From NCBI RefSeq assembly GCF_000025485.1, contig NC_013851.1, positions 1,093,154 to 1,157,153 of the forward strand: DNA of 64,000 nt, written 5' to 3'. The translations under genes were made by a program, and so were the position numbers. Shown piece after piece: positions 56,994 to 64,000 of the stretch. Below the pieces are notes generated by a model. That model did not search any database. It saw nothing but the letters and a program-made list of their open reading frames with translations, and was not told the DNA's origin. Position 1 is the first letter of the stretch; every line of letters starts with the position of its first letter. Source of the DNA: Allochromatium vinosum DSM 180 (GTDB lineage Bacteria > Pseudomonadota > Gammaproteobacteria > Chromatiales > Chromatiaceae).

Positions 56994-57767
56994 ATGTCAC
57001 TGACCCGCCCCTGTCGTCTATGGCCGGCGATCCTGATGGCCGCCGTCGCTGTTTCAGTCACCGCCGAGCCATTGCCGGAGGGCTTCGTCCATCTCCAGAC
57101 GCTGGCGCCTGAGATCGTGCAGGACATGCGTTATCACGGCGCCTACAATTTCATCGGCCAGCCCATCGATGGCTATCTGGCCCCCTCGTGCATCCTGACC
57201 CGCCAGTCCGCCGAGGCACTCCAGGCCGTCCAGACCGAGGTGTCTCAACAGGGTCTGCGGGTGAAGGTGTTCGACTGCTATCGCCCGACCCGCGCCGTAG
57301 CGCACTTCGTGCGCTGGAGTCAGGACGTCGCCGACCAGCGCATGAAGCTCGCCTTCTATCCGCGTGTCGACAAGGCCGACTTCTTCCGCCTCGGCTATGT
57401 GGCCGAACGCTCGGGGCATTCGCGCGGCAGCACCGTGGATCTGGCCCTGGAGCCGATCACCGTGCCGGCCGATGTCGCCGTCACGCCCGACGGACATTCG
57501 CTGGTCGACTGCACGGCCCCGCACGCCGACCGCTATCCGGACAGCGCCCTCGACTTCGGCACCGGCTTCGACTGCATGGATCCGCGCTCGCATCCGGACA
57601 ACACCGAGGTTTCTGCCGCCGCCCAGGCCAATCGCGCCCGACTCACCGCCGTCATGGTCCGGCACGGCTTCCGGCCTCTGCCCGAGGAGTGGTGGCATTT
57701 CACGCTGGAAGACGAACCCTTTCCCGACACCTATTTCGACTTTCCGGTGACGGCTCCCGGCGACTGA
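56994..57767 (+). CDS. Exported D-Ala-D-Ala dipeptidase (VanX family, M15D)
   Basis: Second VanX-type peptidase, 257 residues, with a signal peptide (RLWPAILMAAVAVSVTA), so probably periplasmic. Motifs: APEIVQDMRYHGAYNFIGQP, VFDCYRPTRAVAHFVRWSQD, SGHSRGSTVDL (His about 142, Asp about 149) and LPEEWWHFTLEDEP (Glu about 232, His about 235). All zinc and catalytic residues are kept. An in-frame ATG five codons upstream is also possible. It differs strongly from the cytosolic member at 55422-56102, so the pair is not a recent duplication. Confidence 0.88.
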   Translation: MSLTRPCRLWPAILMAAVAVSVTAEPLPEGFVHLQTLAPEIVQDMRYHGAYNFIGQPIDGYLAPSCILTRQSAEALQAVQTEVSQQGLRVKVFDCYRPTRAVAHFVRWSQDVADQRMKLAFYPRVDKADFFRLGYVAERSGHSRGSTVDLALEPITVPADVAVTPDGHSLVDCTAPHADRYPDSALDFGTGFDCMDPRSHPDNTEVSAAAQANRARLTAVMVRHGFRPLPEEWWHFTLEDEPFPDTYFDFPVTAPGD

Positions 57768-57822
57768 ACCAGATCCAGCCGACGCACGCGCGACCGGTTT
57801 CTCCAGTCGCTCAACCGCCGCT

Positions 57823-58422
57823 TCAGTTCCGCTCCCACACCAGGGTGAAGTTGTTCACCGGCATGGCGTGCTCGGCGGTGAGTTGCAGGCCATGTGCCGC
57901 CGCGAACTTCTCGAGCTGGCGCTGGTCGCGTACCCCCATTGCCGGATCCTGGTCGCGCAGCCAAGCATCGAAGCGGGCGTTGCTCGGACTGGTGTGTTGG
58001 CCATCGCGACTGAAGGGGCCATAGAGTGCGAAGAGGCCGCCCGGTTCCAGATGGGCGCCGACACCGGCGAACATCGCCTCGACGGCCTCCAGGCTCATGA
58101 TGTGAGCGGTATTGGCGCTGAAGATGGCCTCGAAGCGCTCGACGGGCCAGGGCTTCAGTACATCGAGTTCCAGTGGCGGCGGGAGGTTGCTCAGGCCCGC
58201 CTCCGCGATCCACAGGCGGATCCCTGGAAGCTGCTCGGCCCGATCGCTGCATTGCCAGGTCAGATGGGGGAGGGCGGCCGCACAGTAGACCGCATGTTGT
58301 CCGGTACCGCTGCCGATTTCGAGCAGTCGACGGCGCGACCGTAACAGGGGCGCGAGCACGGCCAGGATGGGGGCGCGGTTCTGGTCGCAGGACTCGGCAT
58401 AGGGCTTGTCGACGGGAGGCAT
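57823..58422 (-). CDS. DUF938 family methyltransferase-like protein
   Basis: Rossmann-fold, SAM-methyltransferase-like protein of 199 residues. The family start [20 protein letters not shown] is followed by motif [40 protein letters not shown] and [20 protein letters not shown] are strongly conserved in DUF938. The ATG at 58422 fits the family. Substrate unknown. A 60-bp decayed fragment of a second copy is found near 63.76-63.82 kb. Confidence 0.88.
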   Translation of the reverse strand: MPPVDKPYAESCDQNRAPILAVLAPLLRSRRRLLEIGSGTGQHAVYCAAALPHLTWQCSDRAEQLPGIRLWIAEAGLSNLPPPLELDVLKPWPVERFEAIFSANTAHIMSLEAVEAMFAGVGAHLEPGGLFALYGPFSRDGQHTSPSNARFDAWLRDQDPAMGVRDQRQLEKFAAAHGLQLTAEHAMPVNNFTLVWERN

Positions 58423-58539
58423 GTGGCGGTCTCTCCATGTGTCTGGGTGCGCAATGATATCCTGCTGGTGCGTGAGGCCCGAGGGGTATCGCGCCCTGGC
58501 CGAGGCGCTCCATGCGGTGCTGGTTCGGGAGGGAGCATT

Positions 58540-59049
58540 GTGAGTCAAGCTCATGTCGACGCGCCACCAGGAAGCGTCCTGACCCGGCTGTTCCCGCTCT
58601 GGGCGTTGCTGGCGGGCTTCGTCGGCTTCATGGTTCCCGAGACCCTATCAGACTGGCGTGCGGCCGTGATGCCGCTGCTGGGCGTAGTGATGTTCGGTAT
58701 GGGGGCCACCCTGCGCCCCAATGATTTCCTGGCCATTGCCCGCCGACCGGCGCTCATCGGTCTGGGGCTGGTGGCGGCGGTGATGCTGCACAATGGGCTG
58801 GGACTGATGCTGGGCTATTGGGGCGCGCGGGCGTTCGGACAGGACGTGGTCCGCGCCCGGACGCTGGCCATTGAGGTCGGGATGCAGAACTCGGGGCTGG
58901 CCGCCGCCCTGGCGCTCAAATCCTTTCCGGCGGCGGCCGCGTTGCCGGGGGCGCTGTTCTCGGTCTGGCACAACCTGTCCGGGGCCATGCTGGCGGCCTG
59001 GTGGTCGCGGCAGGCGCCTACCACTGTCCAGTCCCCGGCTCGCCCTTGA
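58540..59049 (+). pseudogene. Bile acid:sodium symporter family protein with a large in-frame internal deletion
   Basis: The 169-residue frame starts at a GTG with GGAGGGA upstream. Residues up to about 70 match the N-terminus of BASS/YocS transporters ([36 protein letters not shown]). The sequence then jumps to the C-terminal helices ([55 protein letters not shown]). About 120-130 residues in the middle of the usual ten-helix protein, including the sodium-site crossover, are missing, yet the frame is intact. Probably inactive as a transporter. Confidence 0.75.
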
Positions 59050-59566
59050 ACGGCCCAACGATCTCGGTGGTGATCCAGCCGCCATAGTAGCCGCCGGCTT
59101 GCGCGCGGACTGTCTCCCCGGCGATGACACAGTGCAGCCGCGCGGGATAGGCCGCCAGCCAGCCGGCGATCACCGCCGCCTCGTCCCCGGCGTCGGGATA
59201 GCTCCAGAGCGCGTCGCGGATGAGTCCGTCCGATCCCTGGACGTGCCAATAGTGGGCCTCCCCCTTCCACTCGCACCGCGTGCGGCGCGGCGAGGGACGC
59301 AACAGCGAGGCATCGAAGGCATCGGTTGGCAGATAGACGGTCGGCGGACTGCCGGTTTCCAGCACCCGGATGCTGACATTCGATCGGGCCAGGCACCGGG
59401 TTCCGGCGTGGATCTCGATCAGGCGCGCATCGCGGACATACAGCGGCGGGCGCGGATAGTCCCAGACCGATTCCTGTCCGGTGCCGGGGACATGGGCGAA
59501 GGCGGGACGTCGCTGGCCGCGAAAGGTCCAGACGGCGCGGGCGCGTTCGAGGGCGTTCGGATCCAT
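59018..59566 (-). CDS. DUF427 domain protein
   Basis: About 182 residues of the DUF427 family, function unknown. Recognisable parts are [71 protein letters not shown], and [14 protein letters not shown]. Its 3' end overlaps the tail of the BASS-type relic by about 30 bases. An in-frame ATG at 59578 would add four residues. A collapsed second copy with only the two ends of the gene is present at about 62.4-62.5 kb. Confidence 0.85.
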   Translation of the reverse strand: MDPNALERARAVWTFRGQRRPAFAHVPGTGQESVWDYPRPPLYVRDARLIEIHAGTRCLARSNVSIRVLETGSPPTVYLPTDAFDASLLRPSPRRTRCEWKGEAHYWHVQGSDGLIRDALWSYPDAGDEAAVIAGWLAAYPARLHCVIAGETVRAQAGGYYGGWITTEIVGPFKGEPGTGQW

Positions 59567-59574
59567 GGGTAGCG

Positions 59575-59877
59575 TCAAGACCCAAGCGTTGGATAGTCGG
59601 TGTAACCCTTGGCGTCAGCCGTGTAGAAGGTCGCCATGTCGGGCGTGTTCAGTGCGACCCCGGTCTGCATCCGTTCGACCAGATCGGGATTGGCCAGGAA
59701 GGGACGGCCAAAGGCGATGAGGTCGGCGCGATCTTCAGCGAGTGCGACTTCCGCGCTCGCCCGATCGAAACCGCCCGCCAGGATGAAGGGACCGTCGAAA
59801 CACTGACGCAGTTGCCGCTTGAGCGGGTCCGGCACAGGCGGCGCCCCCATGGCCGAGTGATCCAGGACATGCAGATA
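59575..59877 (-). pseudogene. Old yellow enzyme (NemA-type) C-terminal remnant
   Basis: The frame reads YLHVLDHSAMGAPPVPDPLK, then GPFILAGGFDRASAEVALAE, ADLIAFGRPFLANPDLVERM and ALNTPDMATFYTADAKGYTD, the FMN-phosphate-binding C-terminal third of an alkene reductase. Homology stops at about 59877, where the upstream part of an IS3-type orfA begins. Two thirds of the gene are missing, so it is inactive. Confidence 0.85.
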
Positions 59878-60202
59878 TGAGGTAGCCTGATGAAAACGGA
59901 TACTCCCGCTTGGTAGAGTCTACCGAGCGAGGTGCAAGATGAAGAACCAGAGTTATTCACCGGAGTTTCGGGCCGAGGCGGTCAAGCTGGTTGTTGAGCA
60001 GGGGCTGTCGCAGGAGGCGGCGGCTAAGCGGCTCTCGATCCCCAAGGGCAGGCTTGGCAACTGGATGGCGGCGGTCAAGCGCGGCGGTGCTGTGGCGGTA
60101 CCCGGTGGGCGTGGTGTGCCAGAACTGGAGGCGGAAAACGCCAAGCTGCGCAAAGAGTTGGCCGAGGTCAAGCTGGAGCGATCCAATGGGGCGGACCAGT
60201 GA
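59878..60202 (+). mobile_element. Truncated IS3-type insertion sequence (5' part)
   Basis: It comprises a hairpin leader (GCTTGGTAGAGTCTACCGAGC-like, about 59910) and orfA. The orfA reading frame ends abruptly where homology with the yebG leader begins, and no orfB (DDE integrase) follows. The left side cuts the old yellow enzyme remnant. The exact terminal inverted repeat was not established. Confidence 0.6.
59939..60202 (+). pseudogene. IS3 family transposase OrfA, 3'-truncated
   Basis: An 87-residue frame with the HTH_Tnp_1 fold: QSYSPEFRAEAVKLVVEQGL, SQEAAAKRLSIPKGRLGNWM, then a leucine-zipper segment VPELEAENAKLRKELAEVKL. The normal end (ERDILKKATAYFA-type) is replaced after ER by SNGADQ and a stop. 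The downstream orfB is missing. It could still make a DNA-binding OrfA-like peptide, but transposition is not possible. Confidence 0.85.
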
Positions 60203-60206
60203 ACGC

Positions 60207-60212
60207 TATACT
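60207..60212 (+). promoter_or_regulatory. TATACT box of the conserved yebG leader, copy 2
   Basis: CGCTATACTCCCC lies 46 bases before the second yebG start, immediately after the truncated orfA. Bases from here to about 60490 align almost base for base with 50786-51065. Confidence 0.5.
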
Positions 60213-60252
60213 CCCCGTCCCAGACCACTGATGGCCGAAATGGGGCCGCACT

Positions 60253-60579
60253 ATGATCGAAATCGAATACATCGTCCGTGACCGCCGGGGAGTGGAACGC
60301 TTGCGCACTGCCGACAAGAAGGCCGCCGAAGCCTATGACCGCATTCTGGAGAACGCCGAGCGGCTGGCCGACTGGCTGCGCGCCGGGTCGGTGTTGCCGA
60401 GCCTGCCCGATGACGAGCTGGAGACGCTGACGGTGCACCTGGCGCGTCATGCGCGCGAGGTCGAGCTGATCCTGAAGGGCAAGCCGTTGGAGTCTGAGTC
60501 GGGCGCGGGGGCCGCATCAGCGACTGCGGTCAAGACCGAGCAAGCCGAACCCGTGCCGCTCAAAGCCGTGAAGGTTTGA
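60253..60579 (+). CDS. yebG: YebG family protein, copy 2
   Basis: 108 residues. The first 77 or so are the same as copy 1 (50833), the genes differing by only a few silent changes (for example GGATCG/GGGTCG, GTACATCTG/GTGCACCTG). The C-terminal tail differs (SESGAGAASATAVKTEQAEP against [14 protein letters not shown] in copy 1). A strong terminator follows. Which copy is ancestral is not clear; copy 1 has the more ordinary neighbourhood. Confidence 0.85.
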   Translation: MIEIEYIVRDRRGVERLRTADKKAAEAYDRILENAERLADWLRAGSVLPSLPDDELETLTVHLARHAREVELILKGKPLESESGAGAASATAVKTEQAEPVPLKAVKV

Positions 60580-60660
60580 CCGATGCCCGAGCGAGAGGCC
60601 GCGACCCACTCGCCCCTGATCGGCTGGATCGACAGAGGCGGGGTTTGGGTTGGCGGATAG

Positions 60661-60696
60661 ACCAAGACCCCGCTCACGGAGCCGGGGTCTTGGTTT
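60661..60696. terminator. Bidirectional terminator between yebG copy 2 and the peroxiredoxin gene
   Basis: ACCAAGACCCCG (60661-60672) and CGGGGTCTTGGT (60683-60694) form a perfect 12-bp stem around CTCACGGAGC. It sits between the convergent stops of yebG copy 2 and the peroxiredoxin gene; only a short T-run follows. Confidence 0.75.
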
Positions 60697-60720
60697 CAGT
60701 CACACCTGCGGGTCAGGCGG

Positions 60721-61368
60721 TCAGAGCGATTTCTTGCAGAAGTACCAGTCGACGCACTCGTACTCGCCGCTGACGGCGCGCGCATTGGCCTCTTCCACAC
60801 TGCCCGGCGGCGGGACGATGACCTTGTCGCCCGGCTGCCAGTTCTCGGGCGTGGCGACCTTGTTGGCATCCGAGGTCTGCATCGCCTTGACCAGACGCAG
60901 GATCTCGTCGATCGAGCGACCGTTGCTCATGGGATAGTAGAGCATGGCGCGCAGCACGCCCTGGGGATCGATGACGAAGGTAGCGCGCACCGCCGAGGTG
61001 TCGCTCGCGCCCGGCTGGATCATGCCGTACGCCTTGGCCACGGCCATCGACAGATCCGCGATGATCGGGAAGCCGATCTCGACGTCGAACTTCTCCTTGA
61101 TGTTGCGCACCCAGGCGACATGGCTGTAGTGACTGTCGATCGAGAGTCCGAGCAGTTCACAGCCGATGGCCTGGAAGTCGGTGTGGCGGCGGGCGAAGCC
61201 CATGAACTCGGTGGTGCAGACGGGCGTGAAGTCGGCCGGGTGCGAGAAGAGCACCAGCCATTTCCCGCGATAGTCCTCCAGCGTCTTGCGGCCGTGGGTG
61301 GTCGGGGCGTCGAAGGTCGGTGCGGGTTCGTTCAGGCGTGGCATGGTGGTGGTCGTCTCTTGAGTCAT
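60721..61368 (-). CDS. Peroxiredoxin, Prx6 (1-Cys/archaeal-type) subfamily
   Basis: Thiol peroxidase of 215 residues that reduces peroxides. The peroxidatic motif is FSHPADFTPVCTTE (Cys about 51), with the Prx6-type GLSIDSHYSHVAWVRNIKEK and the long C-terminal dimer arm (ATPENWQPGDKVIVPPPGSV). Two more cysteines near the end (ECVDWYFCKK, about 205 and 211) resemble the resolving cysteines of the archaeal-type subgroup. ATG 61368 is likely; an upstream ATG at 61383 adds five residues. It is convergent with yebG copy 2. Confidence 0.93.
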   Translation of the reverse strand: MTQETTTTMPRLNEPAPTFDAPTTHGRKTLEDYRGKWLVLFSHPADFTPVCTTEFMGFARRHTDFQAIGCELLGLSIDSHYSHVAWVRNIKEKFDVEIGFPIIADLSMAVAKAYGMIQPGASDTSAVRATFVIDPQGVLRAMLYYPMSNGRSIDEILRLVKAMQTSDANKVATPENWQPGDKVIVPPPGSVEEANARAVSGEYECVDWYFCKKSL

Positions 61369-61767
61369 GGCTGAGCGCTCCATTCGTGTCAGTAACGTTC
61401 GGTGTGGATCCCTCTCACGAGGTTGAGGCTAGATTAGCGCTCGCTCATGAACGGATACAGTCGTTTGTCACGATCGGTTTAATTGCTCTAACGAATTGAC
61501 AAATATCAATAAAAATCCGATCTGGCGGGCCAGCTTCGTGGCTCGAAGGTTTCCGGTGCCGGCGTCGTCCGATCCGGTATGAAGCGCCTGTCCCGACTGC
61601 GGCTATGAGTGGCTACAACAGGCCGATGAAGCGGGCGAAGAGGTGAACCGCTCCGAGAAACCCGGTGCGGTTCAGTCATGATTGAGGCCGTGAGCCGACC
61701 AGGACTGGAAGCGGTCAACGAGTCCCCCAGATTGTATAGAGGCTCAAACCACACCGAGGACACACCG
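61369..61767. other. Intergenic region between divergent peroxiredoxin and NAD(P)-binding genes
   Basis: 399 bases with no convincing gene. The part near 61480-61520 is AT-rich (AATTGACAAATATCAATAAA), unlike its surroundings, and probably holds one or both promoters. TTGTCA on the minus strand could be a -35 box, but no well-spaced -10 was found. No clear OxyR site was recognised. Confidence 0.35.
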
Positions 61768-62379
61768 ATGCACATCGCACTGTTTGGCGCCACCGGCGGC
61801 ACCGGCCGGCAGGTACTGGCTCAAGCCCTGGAACAGGGCCACCGGATCACGGCCCTGGTCCGCGATCCGTCCAAGCTCACCCCGCACCCCGATCTGACGC
61901 TCGTCACGGGCGACGTGCTCGACCCGGCGGCGGTCGCACGCTGTCTGGCCGGGACAGACGCCGTGGTCTGCGTGCTCGGCTCGCACGGCTCCAAGACCCC
62001 GATCGAGGCGCGCGGCACCGAACGCATCCTCAGCGCCATGCCGGATCAGGGCGTGCGTCGGCTGGTGGTCGTGACCTCGCTCGGGGTCGGCGAGAGTCGC
62101 GCCCAACTGGCCTGGCCCTGGCGGCTGATCATGGAGCTGACGCTCAAGGCGATCCTGGAGGCCAAGGCCGAGCAGGAGCGGCTGGTGAAGGCCAGCGGCC
62201 TGGACTGGATCATCGTGCGCCCCGGTGGGCTGACCGATGGTCCGCGCACTGGCGCCTATCGGTTCGGGACCGATCCGACGCTCAAGGCCGGGCGGGTCAG
62301 CCGTGCCGATGTCGCTGACTTCGTGTTGCGGCAGCTCAATGAGGACAGCTTTCTGCATCAAGCCCCGGCGGTGACTTGA
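61768..62379 (+). CDS. NAD(P)-binding oxidoreductase (NmrA/BVR-B-like atypical SDR)
   Basis: Single Rossmann-domain protein of 203 residues. The cofactor motif is IALFGATGGTGRQVLAQAL with LVRDPSKL, then DAVVCVLGSHGSK, LVVVTSLGVGESR and IIVRPGGLTDGPRTGAYR. It lacks the classical Tyr-x-x-x-Lys, as in the NAD(P)H-binding family that includes biliverdin reductase B and stress-related reductases. GAGGA precedes ATG 61768. Substrate unknown. Confidence 0.87.
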   Translation: MHIALFGATGGTGRQVLAQALEQGHRITALVRDPSKLTPHPDLTLVTGDVLDPAAVARCLAGTDAVVCVLGSHGSKTPIEARGTERILSAMPDQGVRRLVVVTSLGVGESRAQLAWPWRLIMELTLKAILEAKAEQERLVKASGLDWIIVRPGGLTDGPRTGAYRFGTDPTLKAGRVSRADVADFVLRQLNEDSFLHQAPAVT

Positions 62380-62399
62380 AGGCACCGTGGCGATCCATC

Positions 62400-62515
62400 A
62401 CCAATGCTCCGTGCCCGGCTCGCCCTTGAACGGCCCGACGATCTCGGCTGTGATCCAGCCGCTAGAGTAGCCGCCGGCTTGCGGGTGCGTTCGAGGGTGT
62501 CCTGATCGATGGGCA
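62400..62515 (-). pseudogene. Collapsed second copy of the DUF427 gene
   Basis: Reading on the minus strand, 62515-62475 resembles the first codons of the intact DUF427 gene (MPIDQDTLERTR against [10 protein letters not shown]). It then jumps directly to the last codons, since GGCTCGCCCTTGAACGGCC (from about 62415) is shared exactly with the 3' end at 59039. About 145 codons between are missing and the frames do not join. It lies just after the NAD(P)-binding gene. Confidence 0.75.
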
Positions 62516-62604
62516 TGACGGATCTCCTGACGGACAGTGCGCGAGGTTGGGTCGGCTTCGGGCTATCATCCACGATTTCCGTCCCTGACCACCCTGGAGC
62601 GCCC

Positions 62605-62994
62605 ATGGAATTCTTCGCCACATCGCCCGCTCACTGGACCGCTGAGTCACTTCAGCGCCACCTGACCGGGCCGCGTCTGAGCGCGTTCTGTGCCGCCATC
62701 GATCGCGTGCTGCATTGGGACGACACCCGCGATCAGGGCGAGATCTATTGCCTCTGGGGACAGTTCCAGGTACGCCGCGAGTGCATCCGGGAGGGCGTGC
62801 GCTTTACGCTGCCGACCTGCCCCAATGCCTTGGCCTGGACGCTGACCGCTCAAGAAGACTCGGCCCCGGCGGGAACGGGTGTCCTGATCCACGCCACCAT
62901 CAATCGCACCGAGCATGATCCCGACTTCATCGAATCCATCGAGGCCTTCATTGAGGACTGGCGAGCGGGACTGGCGCGTCCCGTGGCCGGCTGA
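62605..62994 (+). CDS. Conserved-looking hypothetical protein
   Basis: 129 residues, cytosolic, no family recognised. It reads [60 protein letters not shown] and ends [20 protein letters not shown]. Beta-strand-rich middle and helical ends suggest a folded domain. GGAG lies five bases before the ATG. Codon use is like that of the neighbours, so it is probably a real gene. Confidence 0.65.
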   Translation: MEFFATSPAHWTAESLQRHLTGPRLSAFCAAIDRVLHWDDTRDQGEIYCLWGQFQVRRECIREGVRFTLPTCPNALAWTLTAQEDSAPAGTGVLIHATINRTEHDPDFIESIEAFIEDWRAGLARPVAG

Positions 62995-63010
62995 GTCTAC
63001 ACGCCGCCGA

Positions 63011-63040
63011 AGCCCAGGCCCGCGCTGGCGGGCCTGGGCT
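63011..63040. terminator. Perfect 13-bp hairpin after the hypothetical gene
   Basis: AGCCCAGGCCCGC-GCTG-GCGGGCCTGGGCT begins 16 bases after the stop of the preceding gene. GC-rich with no T-run; it may end or attenuate that transcript. Confidence 0.45.
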
Positions 63041-63241
63041 GAACAGGTCGGCTGCACGCACATTGCCAGCGCGCGCGCCGCCTCGCCCGAGGCCATCCCC
63101 CTGACGGCGCGCTACGTGCTGGTGGCCCTCGTCGATGGACAGGAGCGGGTGATCCGGCACTATCATCGCCGCCCGTCGCGCGCCTTTCTCGACATCGCGA
63201 CGCCCGCCCCATCCTCACAACACACAACTCAGGAGTCCTGC
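63041..63241 (+). other. Coding-like stretch upstream of gloA, probable gene tail
   Basis: An open frame, continuous with gloA, reads [20 protein letters not shown], then [20 protein letters not shown] and [11 protein letters not shown] before a short linker. It looks like the C-terminus of a protein without its beginning. No start codon follows the hairpin at 63011-63040 in a good context, so it is probably a relic; a fusion with glyoxalase is less likely. Confidence 0.4.
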
Positions 63242-63643
63242 ATGAGAATCCTCCACACCATGTTGCGCACCAGCCACCTCCAGCGTTCCATCGACTTCTA
63301 CACCCAGGTGCTCGGTATGCGCCTGCTGCGCCAGAAGGACTACCCGGACGGCGAGTTCACGCTCGCCTTTCTGGGCTATGGCGAGGAGTCCGAGCAGAGC
63401 GTCATCGAGCTGACCTACAACTGGGGCGTGGACCGCTACGAGCGGGGCACGGCCTATGGCCACATCGCCATCGAGGTCGAGGACGTCTACGCCGCCGTGG
63501 AGCGGATCAAGGCGCAGGGCGGCAAGATTCTGCGCGACGCCGGCCCCATGAACGCGGGAACGACGATCATCGCCTTCGTCGAGGATCCCGACGGCTACCC
63601 GATCGAACTCATCGGCGCCGGACAGGTGGCGGGCGAGGGATAG
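63242..63643 (+). CDS. gloA: Lactoylglutathione lyase (glyoxalase I)
   Basis: Converts the methylglyoxal-glutathione hemithioacetal to lactoylglutathione. The 133 residues carry the metal ligands of the bacterial enzyme: His in RILHTMLRT, Glu in [11 protein letters not shown], His in AYGHIAIEV and Glu in [28 protein letters not shown] is family-typical. ATG 63242 is preceded by CAGGAGTC, a good ribosome site. Confidence 0.96.
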   Translation: MRILHTMLRTSHLQRSIDFYTQVLGMRLLRQKDYPDGEFTLAFLGYGEESEQSVIELTYNWGVDRYERGTAYGHIAIEVEDVYAAVERIKAQGGKILRDAGPMNAGTTIIAFVEDPDGYPIELIGAGQVAGEG

Positions 63644-63756
63644 GTGGGAGTGCCGAGCGATGACTGCGTGTTCTTGGCTTGAGTCAATTGTGATACGTTC
63701 AGCCGTCTCGTCTGAAGCTTGCTGTTGCGCCCCGTTGGTTTGGGGGCCACACCAGC

Positions 63757-63815
63757 GTGGTGTGTCGGCCATCACGGCTGAAGAGACCATAGAGCGCAAA
63801 GAGACCACCCGATTC
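63757..63815 (-). pseudogene. Miniature remnant of a DUF938 gene
   Basis: On the minus strand the frame reads [19 protein letters not shown], matching [19 protein letters not shown] of the intact DUF938 gene at 57823-58422. The DNA also aligns there (about 57990-58045) with scattered changes. Only about 60 bases remain, between gloA and the RIO-like kinase gene. Confidence 0.7.
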
Positions 63816-63871
63816 ACTCGGACAGAGCAATCCGCCCTGGTCTGTCCTTCCGACTGCGACGCCAAGCGCCC

Positions 63872-64000
63872 ATGAAAATTCCCAAACGTCTCGAACCGCT
63901 GGTCCAGGAAGGACTGATCGATGAAGTCCTCGGCTCACTCAAGAGCGGCAAGGAGGCGGCGGTCTATGTGGTGCGTGCCGACGGAGTCGTCCGCTGTGCC
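63872..64000 (+). CDS. RIO-like serine/threonine kinase (PA4780 type), 5' part
   Basis: The first 43 codons of a gene that continues beyond the window. MKIPKRLEPLVQEGLIDEVL followed by LKSGKEAAVYVVRADG is the N-terminus of RIO1-like proteins; SGKEAAVY is the atypical P-loop with the nucleotide-binding Lys. Substrates of the bacterial family are unknown. The start has no strong ribosome site. Confidence 0.8.
   Translation, partial: MKIPKRLEPLVQEGLIDEVLGSLKSGKEAAVYVVRADGVVRCA

Overview
The window looks like chromosomal DNA of a gammaproteobacterium of the Chromatiales (purple sulfur bacterium) type. This is inferred from the high GC content and from two typical gammaproteobacterial gene orders: ybgC-tolQRAB-pal-cpoB and thrS-infC-rpmI-rplT-pheS-pheT-ihfA-merR-tRNA-Pro. 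No photosynthesis or sulfur genes are present, so the family assignment is an inference. Almost all genes from 1 to 50.8 kb are intact and tightly packed.

Layout of the conserved part. 0-2.5 kb: branched-chain amino acid synthesis (ilvI end, ilvH, ilvC). 2.5-8.3 kb: the complete Tol-Pal envelope cluster. 8.3-12.1 kb: two cyclic-di-GMP proteins (HD-GYP; PAS-GGDEF-EAL). 12.1-14.0 kb, minus strand: bolA, an ATPase-like protein with a degenerate P-loop, and an ankyrin lipoprotein. 14.0-18.8 kb: an IclR regulator diverging from a phosphoketolase/transketolase-like ThDP enzyme and a DUF1537 acid-sugar kinase, with a perfect 25-bp inverted-repeat element between the last two. This is the best candidate for an undescribed pathway. 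18.9-20.9 kb: ABC-2 exporter. 21-26.2 kb: Ca2+-type P-ATPase and a Lon-family protease, divergent. 26.3-31.6 kb: diguanylate cyclase, chemoreceptor, and a hybrid kinase-like double-receiver protein that lacks a recognisable ATP-binding motif. 31.7-36.7 kb: a Gld-type ABC operon. 37-41.3 kb: Cache-GGDEF cyclase, acryloyl-CoA-reductase-like enzyme and class I fumarase. 41.5-49.5 kb: translation genes with tRNA-Val(GAC) and tRNA-Pro(GGG); infC appears to start at ATC.

From about 50.8 kb to 63.9 kb the character changes. Small intact genes alternate with relics. Intact genes include yebG copies, a YiaA-like protein, an ADP-ribosylglycohydrolase, a cupin, a periplasmic ClpP-fold protein, two VanX-type dipeptidases, a WGR protein, DUF938 and DUF427 proteins, a peroxiredoxin, an NAD(P)-binding protein and glyoxalase I. 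Relics include a truncated tautomerase, an LprI-domain gene with an in-frame TAA, a decapitated SDR, an internally deleted bile-acid:Na+ symporter homologue, an old-yellow-enzyme tail cut next to a truncated IS3 orfA, and miniature remnants of the DUF427 and DUF938 genes. yebG occurs as two near-identical copies plus a truncated third start, each behind the same TATACT-containing leader. The block reads as a zone of repeated segmental duplication and deletion. The window ends inside a RIO-like kinase gene.
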